64,000 nucleotides of DNA from Oerskovia enterophila (GCF_001692445.1 NZ_MAQA01000001.1:167785-231784), one strand, 5' to 3'; numbered from the stretch's first letter, positions 39,801-48,787 are shown. Notes: generated by a model not told the origin, from the sequence alone. Numbers and translations: made by a program.

Positions 39801-41593
39801 GCGTCGAGGGCACCGACGTCACGTTCACCGCGACCGTCACGCCTGCCTCCGCCGAGGGGACGGTTCGTTTCCTCGACGGTGCCAAGGACCTGGGTGCGGC
39901 ATCGGTGAAGGACGGCGTCGCTGTCCTCGTGGCGAACGACCTCGCGGTGGGCTCGCACTCGGTGACCGCCGCGTTCACGCCGACGGACGACGAGTCCTTC
40001 CTGACCTCGACGTCTTCGGCGGCGACCGTCACCGTGGTCGCCAAGCCCGTCACCCCGCCGACCTCCGGCGTTGCCGGGAGCCTGCAGTGGGGCGTCAAGG
40101 AGTCCTTCCGCAGCTACATCACGGGGAACATCGCGAAGGGTGGCATCCAGACCTCGGGTGGAGCGACGGGCGCCGCGAGCGACCGCTACACGTTCCCCCA
40201 GTCCGCGAAGAGCGCGTTCGACACGGGCGCGCGTCAGGGCACGGTCGACTACGCCGGTACCGTCCGCTTCACCGGGCACGGCGGGGTGCTCGACGTCCGC
40301 CTCACGAACCCCCGCATCGTCGCGACGGGTGGCCAAGCGACCCTGGTCGCCGACGTCGACTCGAAGGACATCGACGGCGGTTCGTTCGTGCAGGCAGGCG
40401 TCACGATCGCGACGCTCGACCTGTCCGCGGCGAAGGTCACGACCGCGAACGGTACGACGACCTACGCGGCCGTCCCCGCTGTCCTCACCGCCGTCGGCGT
40501 CCCGGCGTTCGGCTCGTTCTACACGGCCGGCGACGCGCTCGACCCCGTGACCTTCACGGTCGGCGCTGCGGTCGACAACCCGGGCACGACGCCGGGCGAA
40601 GGGTCGGGCAACACCGACGGTTCGGGTACGCCGAAGGACCCGGCCGTGGCCGACCTCTCCGTCTCGCAGGTCGCCCCCGGCGACCAGGTCACGATCAGCG
40701 GCTTCGGGTTCGGGGCGAACGAGTCGGGCCTGCGCACCGAGGTCCACTCGACCCCGCGGGTGCTCGCCACGGGCATCACGGCCAACGCCGGTGGTGCAGC
40801 CACGTCGACCGTCACGATCCCCAAGGATCTTCCGGCGGGTGAGCACACGCTGCTCCTCATCGGGGCGAACCACACCGCGTCCGCGGCCATCACGGTCACG
40901 GGGTCGAGCACCTCGGGCAGCGGTTCCGCCGCTCAGCAGTGCTTCGCGCAGGGCGTCAACGGCGCCACGCTGACCTGGGCCGTGAGCGACACGTTCCGTG
41001 CGTACATCGCGGGGCCGATCGCCAAGGGTTCCGTCTCGGCCACCGGAGCCAAGGACAACGGCTCCACGACCACGTGGAGCAGTGGCAAGGGATCGTTCAA
41101 CACCGACCTCGGCAAGGGGCGTGCTTCCTTCGCAGGCTCGGTGGCCTTCACCGGCCACGGCGGCATCCTCGACCTGCAGATCTCCAACCCGCGGGTCCAG
41201 GTCGACGGCGGCAGCGGCACGCTCGTCGTCGACGTCGTGAGCAGCGACATGGAGGGCAACAAGTCCACGAGCAAGGGCGTCGCGTTCGCGAGCCTCGACC
41301 TCTCGGGCAAGAAGTCGACCTCGGGCACCACGCTCACGTGGACCGGCGCGCCGGCCACGCTGACGGCCGCAGGCGCCAAGGCGTTCGCGGGCTTCTACGA
41401 GGCAGGGACCGCTCTGGCCCCCGTCACGTTCAGCCTCCCGATCGGGGGCGACGTCGAGTGCGACGCGTTCTCGGGCCTTGCCGCCACGGGCACCGAGGCG
41501 GGCAACGTCACGGCCCTCGCGGTGATGCTGCTCCTCAGCGGCGCGGGCCTGCTCGCGGTGAGCAGGCGCCGTCGGGCACGCGCGACCGTCTGA
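36884..41593 (+). CDS. Large sortase-anchored surface protein with three HtaA haem-binding domains
   Basis: 1569 residues. The signal peptide is about 1-34 (basic start, ends TPASAAD). HtaA domains lie at about 40-195, 1064-1225 and 1359-1518, each with the Tyr region (WTGYV, RSYIT, RAYIA) and the His region (AHGGILDV, GHGGVLDV, GHGGILDL) used for haem in corynebacterial HtaA. Between them are two Ig-like domains (about 200-292, 961-1055), a duplicated module (301-416 and 836-955), a near-identical tandem pair of 162-residue modules (423-584, 585-746) and an IPT-like domain (about 1256-1342). The C-terminus has LAATG (1532-1536), a hydrophobic helix and an Arg-rich tail. It probably captures haem at the cell surface under iron limitation. 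The GTG at 36884 has CGGGAG upstream. Confidence 0.88.
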   Translation: MLITQRGGRRRALASLLTGALVAGLAVVGVTPASAADTVMVSGGSATWNLKDSWTGYVGGAGTITPALTDGKSVYSPASGSIDPVTGVGALRFGGSTHYSAHGGILDVTVSDLRLAISSPTTGVLTADVATAAGLADDVKVADVAVSTARAGDTLTVTANGALSSAFGALDGNFVDYVGQPMSTFTATLDAPLPVAPAAPTTTTLAVAPAGTSVEGTAVALSATVAPAAAGSVEFLDGPTSLGTATVSDGAARLDVTAPAVGEHAYSARFTPADAAAFVASTSASTAHTVTAKTVDPPAPVADPKVTVTPSTDVDPAVENTFTISGTGFVGAGAKNGAYVLLGESSIWKGEGPLLAEGWLQQVYVRSIVDGAFTTTITVPAGSFDATKEYVVATSAAHALSVTDRSLDTFTPVTFKGEEPTAPVFEPAIEVFAADGVTPLGDTLVRPGDAIVVKGSGFDPAANVGGRGAPIPANLPQGTYVVFGSFADEWQPSTGAPTTARKVGPQAWALAESVLDQVPPAFQGTIRKQWVDIAEDGSFTATLTLAELEAIEGGSFGVYTYAAGGVKNAAQELAFPVSFTNDPAPVFEPAIEVFAADGVTPLKSTLVRPGDAVVVKGSGFDPAANVGGRGMPIPANLPQGTYVVFGSFADEWQPSAGAPASARKVGPQAWALAESVLEQVPPAFQGTIRKQWVDIAEDGSFTATLTLAELEAIEGGSFGVYTYAAGGVKNAAQELSVPVSFTNAPAPAPLTVTLGAPSVTAGAKLSLTVAGLATGDKVSSVLLGDTSASFVASGDSVVVTVPADQAPGELTVTVTSTLGATGTATVTVVGKPVVPVADPKVTVTPSADVDPAVENVFTVTGTGFVGEGARYGAYVLLGDASIWKGEGPLVASGWLGLQWVSPAQVVDGKFTTTITVPAGSFDASKEYVVATSAAHGLSATDRTLDTFTALSVKQPGKDAEATSTTLRASSGSSVEGTDVTFTATVTPASAEGTVRFLDGAKDLGAASVKDGVAVLVANDLAVGSHSVTAAFTPTDDESFLTSTSSAATVTVVAKPVTPPTSGVAGSLQWGVKESFRSYITGNIAKGGIQTSGGATGAASDRYTFPQSAKSAFDTGARQGTVDYAGTVRFTGHGGVLDVRLTNPRIVATGGQATLVADVDSKDIDGGSFVQAGVTIATLDLSAAKVTTANGTTTYAAVPAVLTAVGVPAFGSFYTAGDALDPVTFTVGAAVDNPGTTPGEGSGNTDGSGTPKDPAVADLSVSQVAPGDQVTISGFGFGANESGLRTEVHSTPRVLATGITANAGGAATSTVTIPKDLPAGEHTLLLIGANHTASAAITVTGSSTSGSGSAAQQCFAQGVNGATLTWAVSDTFRAYIAGPIAKGSVSATGAKDNGSTTTWSSGKGSFNTDLGKGRASFAGSVAFTGHGGILDLQISNPRVQVDGGSGTLVVDVVSSDMEGNKSTSKGVAFASLDLSGKKSTSGTTLTWTGAPATLTAAGAKAFAGFYEAGTALAPVTFSLPIGGDVECDAFSGLAATGTEAGNVTALAVMLLLSGAGLLAVSRRRRARATV
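38150..39121 (+). repeat. Tandem 486-bp repeat inside the HtaA surface protein
   Basis: Two copies (38150-38635 and 38636-39121) encode almost identical 162-residue modules beginning PVFEPAIEVFAADGVTPL. Most differences are synonymous or conservative. A second, more diverged duplication (about 37785-38130 and 39391-39750, starting VADPKVTVTPS) flanks the pair. The codon mix in the tandem pair is slightly less GC-rich in third positions than the rest of the gene. Confidence 0.9.
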
Positions 41594-41616
41594 CGCACCA
41601 CCGCAGGACCGCTCCA

Positions 41617-41668
41617 CGAACGGCGGGCGGGCCGGGACCACTCCAGGCCTCGGCCCGCCCGCCGTTCG
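41617..41668. terminator. Terminator-like hairpin after the HtaA gene
   Basis: 18-bp perfect arms (41617-41634 with 41651-41668) around a 16-nt loop, 23 nt after the stop. No T-run. Confidence 0.7.
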
Positions 41669-41793
41669 TCGTCCTCGCCTCGGCCGGTCGCGGCGACCTC
41701 GGACGCGGGCCGGTAGCGGTGCTCCAGGCGCCCCGCGGAGCCGTGGTGGGGGTTCTACCTCGGCACGGCCGATCGCAGGCCTGCGAGGCCCCG

Positions 41794-41845
41794 CAGCACG
41801 CTGCCCCGGTACCCCGAGCTGGTCGGGGGCCGGGGCAGCGTGCTG
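41794..41845 (-). terminator. Terminator-like hairpin after the NagD-like gene
   Basis: 16-bp perfect arms (41794-41809 with 41830-41845), starting 14 nt beyond the stop of the minus-strand phosphatase gene. Together with the HtaA hairpin it separates two convergent units. Confidence 0.7.
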
Positions 41846-41859
41846 TCCGGGAGCGTGGG

Positions 41860-42633
41860 TCAGACGAGGTCGACGAGGTTCGCGATCGAGTCGACGACCT
41901 TGCTGGGGCGGAACGGGAACGTGTCGACCTCGTGGATCTTGGTCGAGCCCGTCATGACGAGGTAGGTGTAGAGCCCGGCCTCGATGCCTGCGACGACGTC
42001 GGTGTCCATGCGGTCGCCGATCATCGCGGTCGTCTCGGAGTGCGCGTCGATGCGGTTGAGCGCGGACCGGAACATCATGGGGTTGGGCTTGCCCACGAAG
42101 TACGGCTCGCGTCCGGTGGCGGCCGTGATCATCGCGGCGACCGCACCCGTCGCGGGCAGCGGTCCCTGCTGCGAGGGGCCGGTCGTGTCCGGGTTGGTGC
42201 AGATGAAGCGCGAGCCGCCCAGGATCAGGCGGACGGCCTTGGTGATCGCCTCGAACGAGTACGTGCGGGTCTCGCCGAGCACCACGTAGTCGGGGTCGGA
42301 CTCGGTGAGCGTGTAGCCGGCCTCGTAGAGGGCCGTGGTCAGGCCCGCCTCGCCGATCGCGTAGGCGCTGCCGCCGGGGACCTGGTCGCTCAGGAACTGC
42401 GCGGTGGCCAGGGCGGACGTCCAGATCGACTCCTCGGGCACCTCGATGCCCGAGGTCGCGAGGCGCGCGCGCAGGTCGCGGGCCGTGAAGATCGAGTTGT
42501 TCGTCAGGATGAGGAACGGGCGTTCCTTGTCGCGCAGCGCGCGCACGAACTCGGCAGCTCCGGGGATGGCGTGGCCCTCGTGGACGAGCACGCCGTCCAT
42601 GTCGGTGAGCCAGCTCTCGATCACGCGCGTCAT
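41860..42633 (-). CDS. HAD-IIA (NagD-like) phosphatase
   Basis: 257 residues. The motif I variant is WLTDMDGVLV with the Asp nucleophile, motif II is LTNNS, a C2-type cap domain lies between, and motif III/IV is FVGKPNPMMF and MIGDRMDTDVVAGIEAG. It is the NagD/AraL group that dephosphorylates nucleotides and sugar phosphates. Its start overlaps the stop of the DedA gene by one base (TGATG), so they are co-translated. Confidence 0.92.
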   Translation of the reverse strand: MTRVIESWLTDMDGVLVHEGHAIPGAAEFVRALRDKERPFLILTNNSIFTARDLRARLATSGIEVPEESIWTSALATAQFLSDQVPGGSAYAIGEAGLTTALYEAGYTLTESDPDYVVLGETRTYSFEAITKAVRLILGGSRFICTNPDTTGPSQQGPLPATGAVAAMITAATGREPYFVGKPNPMMFRSALNRIDAHSETTAMIGDRMDTDVVAGIEAGLYTYLVMTGSTKIHEVDTFPFRPSKVVDSIANLVDLV

Positions 42634-43577
42634 CAGTGGTCCTCTCCAGGGGTGTGCTCGACGGCGTCCGGCGTCTTCTCGGACCCGGTCGGCGAGGCGG
42701 TGGTCGCCTCGGCCGTCGTCAGGGGGGTGTCGCTCGCACCAGCGGTCGGGGCGGCGGGTGCAGCCGCGGTGGAGGTGGCGGGTGCAACCGCGGTCGGGAC
42801 GGCGGGGGCGGCCGAGGTCGCGTCAGCCGCAGCTGCGGCCGTCCCGACCGCGGCGAGCTGGGCCTTGGCGCTCTTCGCCTCGCGGCGGGCCCGCAGCACC
42901 TCGATCACCACGGGGACGACCGAGACGGCGACGATGAGGACGAGGATCGTCTCGATGTGGTCGTTGACGAACTGGACGTTGCCGAGCCAGTAGCCGAGCA
43001 GCGTCACGCCGACGCCCCACACGAACGCGCCGACCAGGTTGTAGGCGACGAACGTCCGGTAGCGCATGCCGCTCATGCCCGCGGCGACCGGGGCGAACGT
43101 CCGCAGGAAGGGGACGAACCGCGCCAGGATGACCGTGCGTCCGCCGAAGCGCTCGAAGTAGTCGTGGGCCTGGTCGATGTACTTGGTCTTGAGGACGCGC
43201 GCGTCGGGCGTGAAGAGGCGGGGGCCGATCTTGTTGCCGATCAGGTAGGCGAGCTGGTCCCCGAGGAACGCGGCCGCGAAGATCATCGCGCACACGACCC
43301 AGATCGACAGGTTCAGCTCGTCCTGGGCGACCAGGAGGCCTGCGGTGAAGAGCAGCGAGTCGCCGGGCAGGAACGGGAAGAGCAGCCCGGTCTCGATGAA
43401 GACCACGGCGACGATGCCGAAGACCGCGTACACACCGAAGCGCTCGATGAAGCCGCTGATCATGGTCCGCGCGTCGAGCCAGTCCGGCCCGAGCGCGACG
43501 ACCTGGCCCCCGTCGACGGCAGAGAGCGCTGCGGCGGCGTGGGGCAGCGCTGAGGTCAGGAGCAGGTCGGTGAGCAC
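42633..43577 (-). CDS. DedA-family membrane protein
   Basis: 314 residues. The SNARE-associated/DedA core (about 40-215) has the family blocks FIETGLLFPFLPGDSLLFTAGLL and ARFVPFLRTFAPVAAGMSGM, with the conserved acidic and Arg residues. DedA proteins are flippases or transporters supporting envelope lipid carrier recycling. A C-terminal low-complexity Ala/Thr/Pro tail of about 80 residues is unusual and probably disordered. The GTG at 43577 starts the first hydrophobic stretch. Confidence 0.9.
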   Translation of the reverse strand: MLTDLLLTSALPHAAAALSAVDGGQVVALGPDWLDARTMISGFIERFGVYAVFGIVAVVFIETGLLFPFLPGDSLLFTAGLLVAQDELNLSIWVVCAMIFAAAFLGDQLAYLIGNKIGPRLFTPDARVLKTKYIDQAHDYFERFGGRTVILARFVPFLRTFAPVAAGMSGMRYRTFVAYNLVGAFVWGVGVTLLGYWLGNVQFVNDHIETILVLIVAVSVVPVVIEVLRARREAKSAKAQLAAVGTAAAAADATSAAPAVPTAVAPATSTAAAPAAPTAGASDTPLTTAEATTASPTGSEKTPDAVEHTPGEDH

Positions 43578-43695
43578 GCCACCAGCGTAGTGGGCGCGCG
43601 GCGGAGCGGGCCCGGGCCGTGTCGAGCGCCTGTCGAGCACTCGTGAACATCGTGGGGGGATCGGGTCCTGGTGGTGCGCCGGGGACAATGGAGCC

Positions 43696-44451
43696 GTGAC
43701 GAACACCCCCGCGCGCCCCGCGCGCGACGACCGGCCCGCAGCGCTCCCCCGGGCAGAGGCGCCGACCGGACGGCCGAGCGAGCCCTCGCCCGAGCCCCCG
43801 CTCGCCCGCGGCGAGGACCAGGTCGAGGTGGGCGTGGGCCCCTGGCCGGGCGGACAGGAGAACTGGCCGACGGACGCGCGCTACGACGTCGAGCTGCTCG
43901 AGCACGGCGACCGGCGCAACGTCGTGGACGCCTACCGCTACTGGACGGTCGAGGCGATCGTCGCGGACATGGACGCGCGCCGCCCCGAGGGCCGGCGCCT
44001 GCACGTCGCGATCGAGAACTGGGGCCACGACCTGAACATCGGGTCGGTCGTGCGCACTGCCAACGCGTTCAACGCGGCGGGCGTGCACATCGTGGGCCGG
44101 CGGCGCTGGAACCGCCGCGGAGCCATGGTCACCGACCGCTACCAGCACGTGAGCCACCACCCGCAGGTCGAGGACCTGCTCGCGTGGGCCGCGGCGCAGC
44201 ACGACGGCGCGGGCGTCCCGGTGATCGGGATCGACAACGTCCCGGGCTCGATCCCGATCGAGGGCTTCGTGCTCCCGCCCGAGTGCGTCCTGCTGTTCGG
44301 GCAGGAGAGCAGCGGGCTCTCGGCCGAGGCGCGCGCGGCGAGCCGGGAGATCCTGCACATCACGCAGCTCGGGTCGACGCGGTCGATCAACGCGGGGGCC
44401 GCGGCGGCGGTCGCGATGCACGCGTGGGCCGTGCAGCACGCCTACCGGTAG
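43696..44451 (+). CDS. SpoU/TrmH-family RNA 2'-O-methyltransferase
   Basis: 251 residues. After a 65-residue Pro-rich extension comes the SPOUT knot domain with motif 1 IENWGHDLNIGSVVRTANAF, motif 2 LLFGQESSGLS and motif 3 LGSTRSINAGAAAAVAMHAW. It methylates ribose in tRNA or rRNA; the target cannot be told. The GTG at 43696 follows ATGGAGCC. Confidence 0.92.
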   Translation: MTNTPARPARDDRPAALPRAEAPTGRPSEPSPEPPLARGEDQVEVGVGPWPGGQENWPTDARYDVELLEHGDRRNVVDAYRYWTVEAIVADMDARRPEGRRLHVAIENWGHDLNIGSVVRTANAFNAAGVHIVGRRRWNRRGAMVTDRYQHVSHHPQVEDLLAWAAAQHDGAGVPVIGIDNVPGSIPIEGFVLPPECVLLFGQESSGLSAEARAASREILHITQLGSTRSINAGAAAAVAMHAWAVQHAYR

Positions 44452-44613
44452 CAGGCCGTCCCGACCCCCGGGACGTCCCAACCAGTGGTGACGGACGTCC
44501 ACCAGTGGGACGGGCCACACCGCCGGTAGGGATCCATGGCAAAATCATGGGGATAACAGGGCGCGCGGCAGTGTCGTCGGCACCCACCTCCTTCCGTCAT
44601 TGGAGTTCTGCAG

Positions 44614-45636
44614 ATGGCTATCGCAACCCCCGAGGTCTACGCCGAGATGATCGACCGCGCGAAGGCAGGCAAGTTCGCCTACCCCGCCGTCAACATCACG
44701 TCGTCGCAGACCATCACCGCCGCCATTCAGGGCTTCGCCGAGGCCGAGTCCGACGGCATCATCCAGGTCTCCGTCGGCGGCGCCGAGTACGCGGCGGGCT
44801 CGACCATCAAGGACCGCGTCACCGGTTCGCTCGCCCTCGCGGCGTACGCGACCGAGGTCGCCAAGAACTACGACGTCACCATCGCGCTGCACACGGACCA
44901 CTGCGCCAAGCAGAACCTGGACTCCTGGGTCCGTCCGCTGCTCGCGCTGGAGATCGAGCAGGTCAAGGCCGGCAAGCTCCCCACGTTCCAGTCGCACATG
45001 TGGGACGGCTCGTCCGTGCCGCTCGACGAGAACCTGATCATCGCCGAGGAGCTCCTCGAGCTCTCCGTCGCCGCGCGCACCATCCTCGAGATCGAGGTCG
45101 GCGTCGTCGGTGGCGAGGAGGACGGCCACACGGCCGAGATCAACGACAAGCTCTACACGACGGTCGAGGACGGTCTCGCGACCGTCAAGGCCCTCGGTGC
45201 GGGCGAGAAGGGCCGTTACCTGACGGCCCTCACGTTCGGCAACGTGCACGGCGTCTACAAGCCGGGTGCGGTCAAGCTGCGTCCGTCGATCCTCGCGGAC
45301 ATCCAGAAGGCCGTCGGCGAGGCCATCGGCAAGGAGAACCCGTTCGACCTCGTCTTCCACGGCGGTTCGGGCTCCACGGCCGAGGAGATCACCGAGGCCG
45401 TGGACAACGGCGTCATCAAGATGAACATCGACACGGACACGCAGTACGCGTTCACGCGTCCGGTCGTCGACCACATCTTCCGCAACTACGACGGCGTCCT
45501 GAAGGTCGACGGCGAGGTGGGCAACAAGAAGGCCTACGACCCGCGCGCCTGGGGCAAGCTCGCCGAGGCCGGCATGGCTCAGCGCATCGTCGAGGCGTCG
45601 CAGCAGCTGCGTTCCGCGGGCCAGAAGATCCGCTGA
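44614..45636 (+). CDS. fbaA: Class II fructose-bisphosphate aldolase
   Basis: 340 residues. Zn-dependent aldolase of glycolysis and gluconeogenesis (class IIA). Zinc and active-site blocks are visible: LHTDHCAKQ, EIEVGVVGGEEDGH, FGNVHGVYKPG, VFHGGSGS and KMNIDTDTQYAFT. A TGGAGTTCTGCAG region precedes the ATG. The 162-nt upstream gap contains two ACCAGTGG repeats and the palindrome CCATG-GCAAAAT-CATGG (44534-44550); a promoter probably lies here. Confidence 0.96.
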   Translation: MAIATPEVYAEMIDRAKAGKFAYPAVNITSSQTITAAIQGFAEAESDGIIQVSVGGAEYAAGSTIKDRVTGSLALAAYATEVAKNYDVTIALHTDHCAKQNLDSWVRPLLALEIEQVKAGKLPTFQSHMWDGSSVPLDENLIIAEELLELSVAARTILEIEVGVVGGEEDGHTAEINDKLYTTVEDGLATVKALGAGEKGRYLTALTFGNVHGVYKPGAVKLRPSILADIQKAVGEAIGKENPFDLVFHGGSGSTAEEITEAVDNGVIKMNIDTDTQYAFTRPVVDHIFRNYDGVLKVDGEVGNKKAYDPRAWGKLAEAGMAQRIVEASQQLRSAGQKIR

Positions 45637-45700
45637 ACGGCTCGCTGAGCCGCCCGCGAGGGCGGTGAGCCCGGCGGGAGCGTCCCGCCACCAGCAGTGC

Positions 45701-45736
45701 CAGCAGGCCCCGGTCCGTCAGGACCGGGGCCTGCTG
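45701..45736. terminator. Terminator-like hairpin between fbaA and the STAS gene
   Basis: 16-bp perfect arms (45701-45716 with 45721-45736) and a GTCA tetraloop, 64 nt after fbaA and 57 nt from the convergent STAS stop. Confidence 0.75.
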
Positions 45737-45793
45737 CGTGTCGTGGGGCTGCTCGGGCTGCCCGACGGCGGAGCATCCGTCGGGCGGTCGGCC

Positions 45794-46249
45794 TCAGCGG
45801 TCGCTGCGCGGGAGGCGACGGCTCCCGTTGAGGTGCGTGACGCCGTCGGGCAGGTCGAAGCCGGGGTCCTCGTCGACGATGTCGAGCATGTCCCCGATGC
45901 GCGTGACCTCGAGCAGGAAGCGGACGGTCGGGGGAGCGCGCAGCACCCGGACACGGTGCGGCCCGCGCGTCGCGAGCCGCGCGAGGAACGCCACGCCCGA
46001 GGAGTCCATGAAGGTCACGTGGTGCGCGTCGATCTCGACGGGGAGGCCCGTGGCCTCGGCGTCCGCGGTCGCGTCCAGCAGGTCCGGGCCCAGATCGGCG
46101 TCGATCTCGCCCGACAGCACGATGCGGGCGCGTGTCGCCCCGACGATGACGTGAACGCTCGCAGGGTCGGACTGCTCCGTCACGACGTTGCTCGACCCGG
46201 TCGCGGGGTCGTCAGGCTCGCTACCAACCGTGGTGTTACCGTCGCGCAC
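45794..46249 (-). CDS. STAS-domain anti-sigma-factor antagonist
   Basis: 151 residues. The SpoIIAA/RsbV-type STAS domain is at about 35-130, with the phospho-acceptor region FMDSSGVAFL. A polar N-terminal tail of 35 residues precedes it. The GTG at 46249 with a strong GGGAGGAG five bases upstream decides the start over an open frame that begins at 46300. It is divergent from the PP2C/HATPase protein, whose phosphatase part would dephosphorylate this Ser. Confidence 0.9.
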   Translation of the reverse strand: MRDGNTTVGSEPDDPATGSSNVVTEQSDPASVHVIVGATRARIVLSGEIDADLGPDLLDATADAEATGLPVEIDAHHVTFMDSSGVAFLARLATRGPHRVRVLRAPPTVRFLLEVTRIGDMLDIVDEDPGFDLPDGVTHLNGSRRLPRSDR

Positions 46250-46363
46250 GTTGCTCCTCCCAGCGTGGACCGGACCCGCACAGGTCTCGGAGATCACCAA
46301 TCTACGGTTGAATGTCCACTCGGGACAGTAACGCGCTCACGGCAATCTCGGTCGGAGGTGGGA

Positions 46364-48754
46364 ATGGTCGGCTCGTCGAGCCTCGGGCTGGGCTCCTGGG
46401 CCCATGGTCCGCGCGCGGCCGGGGCCTCCCTGCCGGCAGGCGGACCGGAGCTCTTCGCGCGCGCCGCGCAACGCTCCGGGGTCGCGTCCTTCCTGCTGGG
46501 CAGCCGGTCCCAGGGCATGCCGATGATCTGGGTCAACGACGCCTTCTGCCGGCTCACGGGGTTCACGGCCGACGAGGTCCTGAGCCGCAGCCCGCGCTTC
46601 CTCGCCGAGCTCCTCGCGGACCCCGCCGAGGCGGACCTGTTCCGCGCCGCGGTCGAGGAGGGACGCGACGTCGCGCGCACGGTCCGCAGCGACCGGCACG
46701 ACGGCGCGTCGTTGTGGACGCAGGTCTCCCTGTCCCCGGTCGACGAGGCCGACGGCGAGGTCGCCCACTGGATCGGCATGATGATCGACGTCTCCGAGCA
46801 CATCGACCGGTCTGCGGCCCAGCTCGCGTCGCTCGAGCTCGAGCGCCGGGAGCGCGTCAGCCTCGCGATCATCACCGAGACCTCGGACCTGCTCAACGAC
46901 CTCGACTACCCGCTCGCGCTGCGCGAGATCTGCGACGTCCTCGAGGGGGCGCTCGTCGGGTGGGCAGGTTTCTACATGAACGACGACGGGCTGCGCTACG
47001 CCGAGGGCATCGACACGACGACCCCGCCGAGCGGCCGTGGGCAACGTCACGGCCGCTACATCGCGGACGGGGCGGGCGTCGTCGAGGGGGCCATGGGGCT
47101 CACGGACGCTCTCGGGGACGCCACGGGTCCCGCGGGCCTCGTGCCCGGCACCGTGATCGACCTGCAGGACACGGTGCAGGACCTGCTCGACGGCCGGATC
47201 GACGGCCCGGTCCGCCTGGACCTGACGGCCGACTACCCGCAGTGGTCCGCGTCGAGCTGGCTGAGCCGGGACGTGCGGCAGCGCACCTCGTCGAACGCCG
47301 ATGCGCCCAGCGCCGTCCTGCTCCACGCGATCGCCGGCCGCCGCCGCGTCCTGGGGCTGCTCGCCACGAGCGGGCTGCCCGCCTCGGCGACGACGGCCCC
47401 CGACGCGTCGGGCACCGGGGCGGTCCTGCGTGCGCTCGCCCGGCGAGCGGGCCTCGCGATCGACAACGTGCGCCTGTACGCCCGCGAGCACCGCCTGGCC
47501 GAGACGCTCCAGCGGGCCATGCTGCCCGAGCAGGCGGACGTCACGGGGCTCGACGTGTGGACCTACTACGCGCCCAACTCCGAGCACGCGCAGGTCGGCG
47601 GCGACTGGTACGACGTCCTGCAGATCTCCCCCGACGTCGTCGGCCTGGTGATCGGGGACGTCGTGGGCCACGACGTCGAGGCCGCGGCCGCGATGGGGCA
47701 GCTGCGGTCGGTGGTCCGTTCGTACGCGTACGAGCTCACGACCCCGGGGCCCGTGCTCGAGCGCGTCGACCAGCTCGTCGTCGGGATGCGCATCCCGCGG
47801 TCCGCGAGCCTTGTGTACGCGGCGCTCACGCACCGTCCTCCGGCTCGGCCTGACGCGCGTTCGCCCGAGCTCGACCCCGAGGCGTTCGAGGAGAGCACGA
47901 CGGTCCTGGAGGCCACCACGGCGGCGACGACGGCCACGACCGACGGCGCAGCCGACGAGGGCGACGACGCGAAGACCTGGGCGATCGAGTACTCGCGGGC
48001 GGGGCACCTCCCGCCCCTGCTGCTCCGGGGTGGTGCGGTGACGCAGCTCAACGAGGCGGGCGGCTCGCTCGTCGGGTTCGGTACCGGCACCCGGGCGACG
48101 GGGCGCGTCGAGCTCGAACCCGGCGACGTCCTGCTCTTCTACACGGACGGGCTGATCGAGCGGCGCGACCGCGCGCTGCGCGTCGGGCTCGACGCCCTCG
48201 TGGAGGCGACCCGGTCGATCACGGCCATCGACTCGGCCGGTATCGGCGAGGAGCTCCTCTCCCGCCTCGCGGACGCCCCCGAGGACGACGTGGCCCTCGT
48301 GGTCGTGCGGATCCCGGACCCGGTCTCGGACCCCGTCACCTCGGCCCTGAGCCCGCGGAGCCGTCGCTGGCTCCTCCCGAGCGAGCCCGCGTCCATCGGG
48401 CGCGCCCGTCATGCTGTGCTGCGCACGTGCCAGGCCTGGGACCTGGGTGACAGCGCCAACGCCGAGCTCGTGGTCTCCGAGCTCGTCGCCAACGGGGTCC
48501 TGCACGGCTGGGGTCACCTCGCGCTGCGGCTGTTCGACACGGGCGACGGCCTGCGCGTCGAGGTCGAGGACTCCAACCCTGCGCCGCCCGTCTCGACCGA
48601 CGGGCACGCGCACCGGATGGGCGGGTTCGGGATGCAGATCGTCGAGCGCCTCGCGGACTGGGGCTGGCGTCCGGCCGGCTCGGGCAAGCTCGTGTGGGCG
48701 CGCCTGCGCCCGCTCGGGGAACGCCCGGACAGGACGTCGAGCGCCTCGGACTGA
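46364..48754 (+). CDS. PAS-GAF-PP2C phosphatase fused to an anti-sigma kinase domain
   Basis: 796 residues. A PAS domain is at about 30-150 (NDAFCRLTGFTADEVL), a GAF-like domain at about 165-395 and a SpoIIE/RsbU PP2C phosphatase at about 410-660. The PP2C metal motifs are GGDWYDV, VIGDVVGHD, LLFYTDGLIERRD and EDDVALVVV. The C-terminal HATPase_c kinase of RsbW type is at about 675-785 (VSELVANGVLHGWGHLALRL and MGGFGMQIVERLADWGW). The N-box has the Asn. A single chain thus carries both the phosphatase and the kinase of a partner-switching cascade. GGAGG lies before ATG 46364. It is flanked by two STAS proteins as likely partners. Confidence 0.92.
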   Translation: MVGSSSLGLGSWAHGPRAAGASLPAGGPELFARAAQRSGVASFLLGSRSQGMPMIWVNDAFCRLTGFTADEVLSRSPRFLAELLADPAEADLFRAAVEEGRDVARTVRSDRHDGASLWTQVSLSPVDEADGEVAHWIGMMIDVSEHIDRSAAQLASLELERRERVSLAIITETSDLLNDLDYPLALREICDVLEGALVGWAGFYMNDDGLRYAEGIDTTTPPSGRGQRHGRYIADGAGVVEGAMGLTDALGDATGPAGLVPGTVIDLQDTVQDLLDGRIDGPVRLDLTADYPQWSASSWLSRDVRQRTSSNADAPSAVLLHAIAGRRRVLGLLATSGLPASATTAPDASGTGAVLRALARRAGLAIDNVRLYAREHRLAETLQRAMLPEQADVTGLDVWTYYAPNSEHAQVGGDWYDVLQISPDVVGLVIGDVVGHDVEAAAAMGQLRSVVRSYAYELTTPGPVLERVDQLVVGMRIPRSASLVYAALTHRPPARPDARSPELDPEAFEESTTVLEATTAATTATTDGAADEGDDAKTWAIEYSRAGHLPPLLLRGGAVTQLNEAGGSLVGFGTGTRATGRVELEPGDVLLFYTDGLIERRDRALRVGLDALVEATRSITAIDSAGIGEELLSRLADAPEDDVALVVVRIPDPVSDPVTSALSPRSRRWLLPSEPASIGRARHAVLRTCQAWDLGDSANAELVVSELVANGVLHGWGHLALRLFDTGDGLRVEVEDSNPAPPVSTDGHAHRMGGFGMQIVERLADWGWRPAGSGKLVWARLRPLGERPDRTSSASD

Positions 48755-48787
48755 GGGCCGGTCAGGCGGGTCGGTCGACCGGCTCGG

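Noticed and set aside
37946..41641. Long minus-strand frame opposite the HtaA gene
   Set aside because: Arg/Asp/Glu-rich shadow of the true gene. The plus-strand frame has signal peptide, domains and sorting signal.
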